Shown one piece after another: positions 31,677 to 43,119 of a DNA stretch of 64,000 nucleotides. A program made the position numbers and the translations under genes. A model generated the notes under the pieces. It was not told the DNA's origin and did no database searches. It saw nothing but the letters and a program-made list of their open reading frames with translations. Origin of the DNA: Ambrosia x helenae. Lineage: Eukaryota; Streptophyta; Magnoliopsida; Asterales; Asteraceae. How positions within the stretch are numbered: position 1 is the first letter of the stretch; every line of letters starts with the position of its first letter. Where the stretch lies: NCBI GenBank assembly GCA_030844895.1, contig JAUTDX010000152.1:496001-560000 (forward strand). The letters run 5' to 3'.

Positions 31677-34607
31677 CATTCAGCTGCAGAAGAGATATAT
31701 CTCGACTCGAACGCCTCCTTAGGAAAGAGATGAGGATACTTAGACTTCATCTGATCCTCCCGTTCCCAAGTGTACTCTGGTCCCCGGTTCGAGTTCCACC
31801 GAACCTTAACGATGCGAATCTTGCTGTGACGTAGGCTACGAATCTTGTAATCAAGGATCTCCACAGGTTCTTCCACAATCCGAAGACGATCATCAACCTT
31901 GATCTCTTCCAGTGGAACAATGAGAGACTCGTCAGCCAGACACTTCTTCAAGTTGGACACATGGAAGACGTTATGTACATTACCGAGCTCCGTCGGTAAA
32001 TCAAGACGATATGCCACCGGCCCAATCCGTTCCAGGATCGTAAATGGGCCGACATACCGCGGATTGAGTTTGCCACGCTTCCCAAAGCGTATGACGCCCT
32101 TCCATGGTGAGACTTTTAGAAGTACTTTGTCATTAACTTGGAATTCCAATGGTTTGCGACGCTGATCAGCATAACTCTTTTGTCGATCCCGTGCCGCTGC
32201 CAACCCGTTACGAATCTGTACGATCTTTTCCAAAGTTTCGTACACTAGTTCAGGCCCAGTGAGTTGACTCTCACCCACTTCAGCCCAACAAAGAGGAGAA
32301 CGGCATTTCCGTCCGTACAGTGCCTCGAACGGAGCCACCTTGATGCTCGTGTGATAACTGTTGTTGTACGAGAATTCTACTAACGGTAAATGAGCTTCCC
32401 AACCTTTGCCAAAATCGATCACACATGCCCGCAGCATGTCTTCTAAAGTTTGAATCGTGCGCTCACTCTGACCGTCAGTCTGTGGGTGATAAGCTGTACT
32501 CATGTCTAGTTGGGTACCCAAAGCCTTGTGCAAAGACTTCCAGAAGTGAGAAGTAAAATGGGAGTCACGATCCGAGATAATAGAAACTGGCACCCCGTGC
32601 TTAGAAACAACTTCCTTCAAATAAAGACGAGCCACACGATCCATGGTGTCGGTCTCCTTAATAGCAAGAAAATGGGCTGATTTCGTCAACCGATCGACAA
32701 TCACCCATATCTTGTCATTCCCTTGGTGATTTAGGAAGTTGCGTGACAAAATCCATGGTAATCCGTTCCCATTTCCATTCCGGAATTTCAGGTTGTTGCA
32801 AGAGACCCGACGGTTTCTGGTATTCCACCTTGACCTTAGCACTGGTCAAGCATTTGCTCACGTATGAGGCTATATCCGACCTCATGTTTGGCCACCAGTA
32901 AAGCACCTTCAGATCTTGGTACATCTTATCCGAACCAGGATGAATAGAATACCGGGACTTATGAGCCTCATCTAGGACAAGCTCCCGTAGTCCCCCGAAT
33001 AAAGGAACCCATATGCGTTCTGCGAAGTAGTGCAGGCCATCAGGCCTTCGCTCGAGGTGCTTGTCGGCACCGTGCATAGTCTCAGCTTTAAGGTTCTCCT
33101 CCTTCAAAGCTTCTAACTGGGCAGAACGGAGTTGATCAGGTAGGGATGAATGAATGGTGAGCTGCAACGCCCGAACGCGACGAGGTTTAGTTGATTCCTT
33201 CCTGCTCAAGGCGTCTGCTACAACATTCGCCTTGCCAGGATGGTACTTAATGGCACAATCATAGTCGTTCAGAAGTTCAATCCAACGACGCTGCCGTATG
33301 TTCAAATGTTGTTGGTCGAAAATATGTTGGAGACTCTTGTGATCGGTGTAGATGGTGCATTTAGTACCGTACAAGTAATGTCTCCAAATTTTCAACGCGA
33401 AAACCACTGCACCCAATTCCAAGTCATGGGTGGTGTAGTTCTTCTCGTGCACCTTGAGTTGATGAGAAGCATACGCGATCACCTTCTCGCGTTGCATCAA
33501 CACGCAACCGAGACCATGAATAGAAGCATCACAGTAAACAACGAAATCATTAGGGCCTTCAGGTAAAGACAAAATAGGAGCAGAACACAGTTTAGACTTT
33601 AGTTCCTCGAACGCTGACTCTTGTGGTGCACCCCAGTCGAATTTTCTATCCTTCTGAGTAAGAGTGGTCAGGGGTTGAGCGATCTTCGAGAACCCCTGAA
33701 TGAAACGACGATAGTAGCCCGCAAGGCCTAGGAATTGCCGCACCTCAGTTGGCGTCTTAGGTGCTCCCCAGTCCTTGATCGCTTCGATCTTAGCTGGATC
33801 GACATGAATCCCTAGTTCATTAACCACATGTCCTAGGAACTGAACTTCGCGTAACCAAAAGTCACACTTTGAGAACTTAGCGTAAAGTTGTTCCCGTCGC
33901 AAGAGTTCCAAAACCAAACGCAGGTGTTCCTCGTGTTCGGTCTTGTTCTTGGAGTAGATCAGAATGTCATCAATAAACACAATGACGAACTTGTCCAGAT
34001 ATGGTTTGCAAACGCGGTTCATCAAGTCCATGAAAACCGCCGGTGCGTTCGTGAGACCGAAAGGCATGACCAAGAATTCGAAATGGCCATAACGTGTTCG
34101 AAAGGCAGTCTTTGCAACGTCAGCTTCCCTTACCCGCAACTGGTGATAACCGGACCTCAAGTCAATCTTGGAATAGTAACTAGAACCCTGGAGCTGGTCG
34201 AATAGATCATCAATACGTGGAAGAGGATAACGGTTCTTGACGGTCAATTTGTTCAGTTCTCTATAGTCCACACACAATCGGAAACTTCCATCCTTCTTCT
34301 TAACAAATAGAATCGGGGCTCCCCAAGGGGAAAAACTTGGTCTGATGAAACCCTTGTCCAAGAGTTCCTGTAACTGACTAGACAATTCCTGCATCTCGGG
34401 AGGTGCAAGACGGTAGGGGGCCCGAGCAATAGGAGCAGCCCCTGGTACAAGATCAATACCGAACTCGACTTGACGATGGGGAGGAAGACCAGATAAATCA
34501 TCGGGAAAAACATCAGGAAACTCGCGTACCACTGGAATATCGTCGATCTTCTTCTCATCACCAGAGGAAACAGATAAAAGTGCCAAAACGGCTGGATAAC
34601 CCTTTCA
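31676..34607 (-). pseudogene. pol: Gypsy pol: reverse transcriptase, RNase H, integrase, chromodomain
   Basis: After the in-frame TGA at 34607-34605 the same frame continues as a Ty3/Gypsy pol. Reverse transcriptase has RPSFSPWGAPILFVKKKDGS, the YRELN motif and catalytic FIDDILIYS (about residue 205 from 34586). RNase H has VVYCDASIHGLGC and TDHKSL. The integrase zinc region has H..H (EAHKSRYSIH) but KCLTSAKVK, where relatives have KCLTCAKVK, so one Cys ligand is lost. A one-base insertion near 32722 ends this frame at 32715. The integrase core continues in the next frame (VDRLTK, SDRDSHF, TDGQSERTI) to the chromodomain-like end. Relatives have Arg where the TGA stands (KCLRKGY), so it is probably a CGA to TGA change. 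Confidence 0.93.
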
Positions 34608-36303
34608 AAGACACTTAAGGGCTTTCATGCTAGAGATGATGTTTAGCGAAACACCACCCTTGATACCGTACACAGAAAGGGATTCTCCATCAGGGAGAGG
34701 AATCCGAATAACCTTATCGTAACAGACAATCTCTGCGCGATACAAAGACAACCAATCCATTCCTACCACAACGTCAAAACTACCCAAAGGTACCGGCATA
34801 AGGTCGATGGGGAATGATAAACCCGACAACTCTAATTGACACTCCCGAAGGACACTAGTAGCTTCAATCTTTTTACCGTCAGCCAACTCAATAATATACT
34901 TAGTCTCTAATGGTACGGGTACTACATCTAGCAGTCGACTAACTTCCATGGATACAAAACTCTTGTCGGCACCAGAATCAAATAACATACTAACAGAACG
35001 ATTATTGAGAAGGAACGTACCGGTAACTGTGTCAGGATCCTGTCTAGCCTCAGCGGCTCCAATGACGAAGGCGCGTGCATTCCTGCCACCGCCCCCGTTG
35101 TTCCCATTTCCGTTGTTTCCACCCTGCTTCAGCTTTGGGCAATCCTTCTTGTAATGCCCAGTCTCACCACAGTTGTAACATCCTTGTCTTCCCGTAGTCC
35201 CTTGAGTAGTAGGAGCTGAGTTAGTAGTCGGGGCCTGGGTCGATGGAAGTGTAACCCGACAATCCTTAGCAAAATGCCCAATTCGCTGGCAGCGGTGACA
35301 ACGGTTACTGTCGCAGTTCCCTTGATGATGACGTCCACACTTGTTACATTTAGGCAGTTTCCCCGCATAACCACCCTGCTTGTTACCCGAAGAAGAAGAA
35401 CCCCCTTTATCAAACCTCTTACCTTGCTGTGCTGGCCCAGATCCTTTCCCTTCATTATCCCACTTGCGCTTGTTGTTCTCTGGGGCCTTAACAGTCGAAC
35501 CCTTAGCAGGCAAAATACCCTCATTCACCTTCAAGTTGGTCATCCTATGAGCCGATCGGACCACCTCTGCGTATGTAGGATGATTTCCCGCAGCCACTAA
35601 CCCTGCGATTTCCGGTACTAACCCCGAGACATAGTGTTCAATCCTCCTGAACTCTGGCACATGCAGATCAGGACACAGCACCGCCAACTCGTTACGCCTC
35701 ACAGTATACTTCTCAATTTCAGACCCAGTCATCTTGAGGTTCCACACCTCGTGCTCTAGCTTCTGCACCTCTTCCCTCGGACAGTACTCACGCTTCAGCA
35801 GCTGCACAAAATTCTCCCAAGGCATAGCATACGCCTCCCCAATACCCATATTCTGGGTGATGTTATTCCACCAAGTCAATGCAACATCCTGGAATAACGC
35901 AGCAGCATACTTAACCCGATCTTCTGGGAGACAGTTACACATCAGAAACACTGACTCCACTTTTTCCAGCCACCTAAGCAAGCTCACCGCACCCTCAGTG
36001 CCAGAGAATTCCTGTGGCTTACAGTCCCGAAACATCTTGTAGGTACACATGGGCGGGGGTGGGTTAACAGGACCACCTGCAATGAAATGCGTGAGGAATC
36101 ACGACGAATGTAAACAAGGTTCACCATTGAGGCAAAGAAAATGGATAAATCAACTTACCACCACCGTTGTGCCCTAACTGGAAGGCAGCTTGGAGCAAGT
36201 TGTTCAGATCAGCCTGCGATAGATTAATACCTCCACGACCACCAGCACCACCGCGTCCACCACCACGTCCACCATTGCGACCACCTCCACGTCCTCCAGA
36301 CAT
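34608..36303 (-). CDS. gag: Gypsy gag-protease, two exons with an 82-bp intron
   Basis: Exon 1 (36303-36159) encodes MSGGRGGGRNGG, a Gly/Arg-rich head and LSQADLNNLLQAAF. A GTAAGTTG donor follows at 36158. The acceptor TTCATTGCAG ends at 36077, and exon 2 continues in frame at 36076 with GPVNPPPPMCTYK. The Retrotrans_gag domain covers roughly residues 65-190 (FSGTEGAVSLLRWLEKVE, ALTWWNN, YCPREEVQKLEHE). Two or three zinc knuckles follow (CNKCGRHHQGNC, CHRCQRIGHFAKDC, CYNCGETGHYKKDC), then the protease (LFDSGADKSFVS). It ends KALKCL before the TGA. Without splicing, the first ATG of the downstream frame (36050) would give a gag lacking the Gly/Arg head. Confidence 0.88.
36077..36158 (-). other. 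Apparent spliceosomal intron in gag (82 bp)
   Basis: GGTG|GTAAGTTG donor and TTCATTGCAG|GTGG acceptor. Removing it joins two frames in the correct phase. The interval is AT-richer than the exons and has no gag similarity. Confidence 0.75.
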
Positions 36304-36844
36304 GATTCTGGCAGAAAGAACGAGAAAATTTAGTTTCGCAGATAAAGATAACCACTAATGTTCACAAGATCAAAGCTAGATCCAATCCAGGACTATCCCT
36401 TCAAACCCAGAGCTCACCAGGGCTTCCATGCATTTCGGTTTATGATTTTGTGTGCACCCAAAATGATAAACCCCTCTACATGGTCCTCCAAGTGTTCTCC
36501 TAGTTCAAAGTTCAAATCACCGAACATAGACTCTTAGCTATACACCGTAATACTACGGTAGTTTATGGCAAGTGTTTCTATTGGAGTATGAAAGGGAGAT
36601 GTCCGAGCCTTGGACAAATCTCAAGAGTACACGATTCACTCCAATATACTACACTGCCTAGAAAGCAAGTAACCCGACCTAAGATAGAATGGATGATGTA
36701 ACGTAGAAAGACCAAATGATTTAGAGACACCCCGACAAGACCATATGTAAACCACTATAATGTTTAGTACCATGTGATCGTCTAGTGTGTGCGACTCGGC
36801 TATAGACTAGACTCTACATGCAGTCCTAGTTCACTATAACCATT
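36304..36844 (-). other. Gypsy leader between primer site and gag
   Basis: 541 bases with no ORF of note, the expected untranslated leader. Confidence 0.75.
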
Positions 36845-36860
36845 GGCTCTGATACCAATC
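36845..36860 (-). promoter_or_regulatory. Primer-binding site of the full-length Gypsy element (tRNA-Met)
   Basis: The minus strand reads GATTGGTATCAGAGCC directly after the 5' LTR. Confidence 0.93.
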
Positions 36861-39529
36861 TGTCACACCCTCAAAATCCACTTGCGGACTTTTACCGCGA
36901 GGCGCATGACAAACCAGGATCCAAACCAACGATCAAAATAAACAAGTCTAAATGAATATAATGCAATTTCAAAACATAGTTTAAAATCCCCGTTTACAGC
37001 GGAAGCTTATTCAAAACAGTATCTCAAAAGTAAACCAATTGTTCAACATATGAAAACCATGCGACTCTAACTAGACGCCGTGCAGACGCGTGCGCCCTAG
37101 TCCAGTAGTGCTACCTTAGCGAGCTGAGAAAACATGTAAAAGTTTACGTCAGCACAAAAATGCTGGTGAGTTTACAGGTTTTGTAATCCAAGTACCAAGT
37201 CAACCTGTCCATACTATAACAAATCGAAAACCAGTGTACGCTAGCTAGGCGTATGTTTTGTTACTACCACGATTGGAAAACCATTACTAACTCGCAAACC
37301 AAATGTGTGCCCGATGTAGTATCCCTGTTGTTCCTGTTGCTCCTGTTTGAGACAATATGCACCCGCCGACCCTCCAAGTCGACGAGCGGGGTTGGTCACT
37401 CCCAATAGCGCTATTCACATTTCCCCGTTGTGCAAACCCGCACATTCATGGTTCCCCCCGGGACTTCCAAAGATCGTGTAGTACACAATAGAAACCCATA
37501 GTATGACAGTAGTTACCAAATAATCGTTTTAACACATGTTTTCTCCCTCGAAAAGTGTAAACCAGTTTAAAAGAGGGGCCGTAAACTCACCTTAAGTTGC
37601 GTTACTCCTTAGCACGAGTAAACTCAGCTGCTATGCTAGTCCCGTAAAGCGGCGACCTAACATATGACAGTTACAAGTACTTAGACTAATAACCCGCAGG
37701 TTAGTTAGTCCCTAGATGTCCAGACCATAACCAAGTTCGTTTGAAAACACCGTGACGGTTTAACTGACCCAAAGTACAAGACTCGACATCCCATTGGTGA
37801 CCCGAGACTTCCCGTGTTATGTTTACGCTCTCAAACATGCAATCATGCAATCACACTTAACATACGTTAATGCACAACAAGTTATAGCACATAGTTCACG
37901 TATCACCGAATTACATCCAAACATATGTTACCAAGTTATTAGATATGTTACGGGATTCCTAGCATGTTCCTACATGTCAAATCGGGTCTCGGAATGTTAA
38001 TTTACACTTACAGCAGCAGTACACGCGATTAGGAAAAGTCAACTAGCATTTAGGTTGGTCAACTGGCATTTAGGAAGGCTAATCGCATGTAACTACTAGC
38101 ATTTAGGGCTGATTGCATGTAACTACTAACATTTAGGGCTGATTGCATGTAACTACTAGCATTTAGGGCTGATTGCATGTAACTACTAGCATTTAGGGCT
38201 GATTGCATGTAACTACTAGCATTTAGGGCTGATTGCATGTAACTACTAGCATTTAGCCCCTAATCTCATGAAACATAGCGATTGGCCTCCTAATCGCCTC
38301 TAATATAGGCGATTAGGATTGCTAATCGCCTGTAACCTTGCTGTTCCGGTTTTTCGCGCGTTTAACGCTCCAGATCAGATCCAGAACGTGTGTAACCACC
38401 CAATATCATCCCAACAACTATTCTAAACATGTTTAAACCAAAATCCTTCGTTTAACCTCGTATTATCAGTCCTGCATGCAACCATGTAATCCAAACGCCA
38501 TACACATAGCATGAAACACACATTAACATGCATAACTATAACCCTAATAATCAATTCTCAGATTTTATCATCATAATATCATTAGTATTCTGAATTAACC
38601 TAATAACATGTTAATCCTTCATCTTGAATCATAAAAACCCTAGCTTTCTAATCATAAACACACATAACACATGTATACTAGTTAAAATCCGATTAACAAC
38701 ACTTATTAACGATTTTCAGAAAGCTTTTCCGTTTTAGAACAGGTCTGGACTATTAGGGATTGAATAAAAACGTTTATAAGATTGCATGGATGGAAACCAA
38801 ACCTTAGATTTGTAGAAGAATGATGGATTAAGCTTGAAACCTTGTGTTTTGATCAAAAATCGCGTTCCAGAGGTTGTGTGTGTGTTGGGGCGGGTTATGG
38901 GACGACTAGGGTTTGTATTATGAAGTTTATGAGGTCAAGTATGGTATTTATAGTCGTTTTTAGTCGTCCAGCCCGTAACACGCGATTATGCAGCTTTACA
39001 CGCGATTAGGAATCCTAATCGCATGTAAGTTCATGCAATTGGGGCCTAATCGCATGAACATCATGCAATTAGTCCCCTACTCGCCCCTAAGATTCCTACT
39101 CGCCTCCCTTATAGGCGATTAGGCCTCCCTAATCGCCTATAGGGGCTGGTTTCGTGTGTTTTGCGCGTTAAAACCCCGTTTTAACATATGTTAACACATA
39201 TTCACATACCGACAAGTCACATAATGATTGTAAACACATAACACTTGTAAATACACATATTCACACTCGTTCACCAATTCCCGGGACTCGAGACTTGTAT
39301 GTTCCTTATGCCCTGACGATCCTACAAATCGTCACCGTTTGTACACTTGGTTAAGGACTGACATCTAATGAACCTCTAGACCAACATCCAATGATCTTCT
39401 AGACTAAACCGATAGTTCCCGAACCATAACCCGACTTAACTAACCCAGTTAAGTACAATATACGTGTGACTCGCTAAGGTAGACTTTCATCTAGACAACG
39501 TTGTTAACCAGAATTTTCCGGGTGTCACA
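36861..39529 (-). repeat. 5' LTR of the full-length Gypsy element
   Basis: Partner of 28844-31513. TATA box at 38953-38944. The same two GCGATTAG clusters and the six-unit 30-bp repeat are present. Confidence 0.95.
38078..38257. repeat. 30-bp tandem repeat, six units (5' LTR)
   Basis: Same array as 30061-30240 with a few single-base differences. Confidence 0.95.
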
Positions 39530-39534
39530 CTTCG
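39530..39534. repeat. Target-site duplication CTTCG, right copy
   Basis: Exact match to 28839-28843. Confidence 0.92.
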
Positions 39535-40681
39535 TCCCGAAGTTATTAGAAACATAGGGTTATGGATGTTTGGGTAAAAGTTAAGGTAACTGTGGTTTGG
39601 AAAATTCGAATGATCTGGATGAGAGGTTCGATAGGTGTGAGTTAAGGATTGGATTAGGTTCGTCTCGAATAATAAGGAGAATAAGATTCTAGTAAGACAC
39701 TAACTTCAAGTTTTAGGACTCCTAAATAATTGCATGAGTTGATTGACTAAAGAAAGGCTTAATGAACTACCAAACAAGTAGGGTTTGTTCCTGGTCCGAC
39801 TTCCAGTCTCACTTTCATGCATCATTAGTGTTTGTATACAGGGTGTACCGCAGCTAACCCACCACACCTTTGATACCTTGAAAACGTACTGGACGTCTAC
39901 CCCAAAACTCTAATAGAATTTCACACTACCCTAACGCACCTGTAAATTCATGATTACGTTCCGGACCAGAATCATCAATTTACCTTACATTAGGGTTTTA
40001 TGTCCTTCTATGATCCTAAACTAACAACACATTAAAGCAAATAAGTTTCACAAGAAGATGACACAACAAACACGTTGAGTTACAATGAGATGTTATCAAT
40101 GAAATGAAGCCATGTAATAATGAGGTCAATTGCATTGGTTGCAATGACTTGTAAGCATAACAGTATTTAAGTATGGGCTACCACTCGTCCGAGGAGCCCT
40201 TTAAATGAAATGTTTATCTGAGTTGCGTGGATAATACACACATGCAAGCAAGTTTGTAAGTACTACAACCATTAAGTGTAAGTGTTATCTTAGTGGCCTA
40301 TGGAAATAGTTTACGAGTATCATGAATAATTAAATGTTCAATGGATAGTCAAATTAAGGGAAAAATCAAGTTTCATATAACAAACAATGATGTTTTTAGA
40401 AAAGCTTTGTAGGATCAAGTATCAAGTTTTTAGTAGTTTGATTTTTATGGAAATCAAGTCCAAATGTTTCAATAAAATGTAAGGTAGTGTCTTTAAACTT
40501 CTACGATTAAAATAAACATAATCAAATATGATAACTTTCCAATCTGTGTTCATACACATTAGTATGCAAGGAAATTTCTAGATGTTATATGCTAATGAGT
40601 GCGACAAAATTGGGTACAAAATGATAATAGGATCAAGAAAATGAAAACACAAGTATTGGATTCTCGAGTCTTAGGGAGATT
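39535..40681 (-). other. Non-coding 3' half of TR-GAG internal domain 2
   Basis: Near-identical to 23191-24355; no ORF. Confidence 0.8.
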
Positions 40682-41910
40682 TCATCCATAGCTTAAACCA
40701 GTGGGATTAACGTCATCCTGACCGGTTGCTTCGTTGATACAGATATCGAAAGTTTGTCCGTGTGCCACCAGGTTTACATTATTCAATTTAGGGCATTGAG
40801 GTCGCATGTGGTTAGGGTCTCTACAATGATAACATGCCCGACCATTATTAATCTGTAGTGGTTCCTGAGCAGCTGTTTGATGATTACCCTGTGTCCCAAC
40901 CATTACTCGACAAGTGGTGACAAAGTGTCCAAACCTTCCACATCTAGTGCATTGACGGCATGGAAGATTTGCAGGGTGATGATACTTGCAAGTGCTGCAT
41001 TGAGGATGGATTCCCGTGTAGGCTTTCTTGATAGGGGGTTAAGCCACAGGATCAATAACAGTATGGTTCAGATTATCGCCCATTCGTTTCTTAGAGTTCG
41101 AAGCAGTAGTGGCGGCCTTTGCTAAAACAGTCTTAGATTGTTCAACAGCATTGGTGGTTTTCTCAGTAGATGTCTTGGTGCCCTTCCTAACCAAGTTTCC
41201 TTTCCTTACGTGTTTGTCTGTTAATGTGGCTGCAAGTTGGATGGCTTCTTCTACCGTAGTGGCTTTGCCTCCAGTGACAACGTCTTGAATCAGGTCAGGT
41301 AATCCTTCGATATATTTTTCGATTGCTCAAGAGACTGGGGTGACCATGTGTGGAACTAGTATGCTAAGTTCGTGATATCGAGTATTATACGCAAGATTCT
41401 CACCACTGTCTTGTTTCAGTCCATGGAATTCTTCCTCCAGTTTCCTGATTTCGTTCCTAGGGCAGAATTTGGCGATCATGAGTTCCTTAACATCAGCCCA
41501 AGATAAAGATAAAGCAACATCAGCTCCTCGATTGCGTTTTTCGCCATTCCACCAGGTTAGCGCCCCCTTTTGAAGGACACTAGTAGCATAGCGAACGCGG
41601 AGTTCATCAGGACATTCACTGTTCACAAAGGTGTTCTCCATGCTTTCAAACCATTGGAGGAGGCCAGTAGCACCCTCCTCACCAGTGAATTTCGTGGGGT
41701 TGCAGGAGTTAAAGTGTTTGAAAGTGCACCGAAATGGAGTCGTGCTCCCTGTGTTGGCACTGTTACTATTCTGGCTTATCTCACTGACAAGGTTCGGGAT
41801 CACTGCACAATTTGCTCAGCGACTAAAGATGCGAGGCGACGATCAGAACGCTGTCCAGAAGCACGAACAGGGCGTTGGCTGGCATCACGGAGCATGCGGC
41901 GGGCAGACAT
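40682..41910 (-). pseudogene. gag: TR-GAG gag, copy 2
   Basis: The layout equals copy 1, with ATG at 41910. It keeps the frame at CNPTKFTGEEGATGLLQWFE, where copy 1 is shifted. It has its own one-base loss near 41806 (GCACAA for GCAGCAA) and a private TAA at 41043-41041 (CAA to TAA, in DPVAQPP). It shares the TGA after HMVTPVS with copy 1. An extra A near the end removes the NPTG stop and adds LSYG. Confidence 0.88.
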
Positions 41911-42593
41911 CTATGAGGTAGTCAATGAATAATCATGAGATTAGAAAATGTAAGTGTATAATCGTACAGATAATTATGAAGATATGATTCTTGTAAGCAA
42001 TCATTATATGCAAAGTATTGTATATGAAACGAGAGAGTATTATTGAAAAACTTGTACAAAATGCTTGGAGTGCCCTTGTCTAGCTGTAAAGCCCAACAAG
42101 AACGTTGACTTTTCAAAGGAATTGAACCCAATGGTGATCAAAGAAGACATGCTTTAGCCTATAAGTGGACACTCACTCCAGGAATCCCCAGGTAAGCATA
42201 ATAGGTCCGTTATTGGATTTATGCGCTATGCTTACCTATGCCAGAAAACCCAGTGTACAGGCATCCACCCTTCCAGATTGCACGTGTTCTATCACACTCA
42301 TTAAAGCTCAACAACCTTGAAGGAGCAAAATAAGAGTAGGCATTATGCCTAAGAGTGTCTTCATGAAAGGTACTGCTCCCGTTCCATGATGATGTAGGCT
42401 TTCCACTCCTTGTAGGACACCATCTCTATGCACCAGGATGAAAGATGAGGAGAAATGGAGAAGAAGAGAATGATAGAGGAAGGAAAGTAGAGGGAAATGA
42501 GGGTAAGGTAATTTAGGAAATATTATGCATGAAAGTTGAAGTTCGGTTATAGTCTAGGCCATTTTATCTAATAACCTAGTTCCCTATAACCAT
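41911..42593 (-). other. TR-GAG leader, copy 2
   Basis: Equivalent to 25573-26255; no ORF. Confidence 0.7.
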
Positions 42594-42609
42594 GGCTCTG
42601 ATACCAATC
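42594..42609 (-). promoter_or_regulatory. Primer-binding site of TR-GAG, internal domain 2 (tRNA-Met)
   Basis: The minus strand reads GATTGGTATCAGAGCC directly after LTR3. Confidence 0.92.
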
Positions 42610-43003
42610 TGTAACACCCCAACCGATGGCGGAATCATCGAGGTGCCATGTAGTGACGATTGTTCAAAAGCTCATGGTACTAAAATGTAAATATATGATT
42701 ATTGAATATTGTTTTACAACATGTGAAATTAAATACAAGACAACAAAAATAAAGATAATTGATTGATTTATTCTAAGTCCAAAGTCCTATGTGAAGCGTC
42801 AAGCAGCTTATCCTGAAACATACACGAAAATAATTTTGTTAACATATGATGTTGGTGAGTACTACTTAGTTTTGTACATATAGTATAAGTTTTGAAAAGT
42901 AGTACAATTCATGTGTCTAGCATTACCAAGGCATTATGTAAACACGCAAGTAACCAAACAAGACAAAGATCAAATGTAAAGTTTGTACAATGTAATTGAT
43001 AAT

Positions 43004-43119
43004 GAGCACCTCAACACGTGTGAGTCTAAAAGAGCACCATAACACAAAGTTATGTCTAAATGAGCACTGTAACATAAGTTACGTCTAAATGAGCACCATA
43101 ACATAAGTTATGTCTAAAT
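43004..43119 (-). repeat. Four tandem hairpin units (LTR3)
   Basis: Third copy of the array. The unit with CGTAAC/GTTACG reads TGTAAC/GTTACG here, which can still pair through a G-T wobble. Confidence 0.85.

Larger units (their letters stand above)
28844..39529 (-). mobile_element. Full-length chromovirus-type (Tekay-like) Gypsy element, 10.7 kb
   Basis: LTRs of 2,670 bp (28844-31513) and 2,669 bp (36861-39529), a tRNA-Met primer site, a polypurine tract and TSD CTTCG define a complete insertion. The gag-pol order is gag, protease, reverse transcriptase, RNase H, integrase, with a C-terminal chromodomain-like tail (VKVRWNSNRGPEYTWERED). I count at least 25 differences between the LTRs by eye, so it is clearly older than element B. 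One TGA, one frameshift and a lost integrase zinc ligand make it inactive as it stands. It is inserted in the internal domain of TR-GAG copy 2, 25 bases from LTR2. Confidence 0.95.

Noticed and set aside
34605..34607. Programmed readthrough stop between gag-protease and reverse transcriptase
   Set aside because: Relatives have an Arg codon here and CGA to TGA explains the change. No structured readthrough context was seen.
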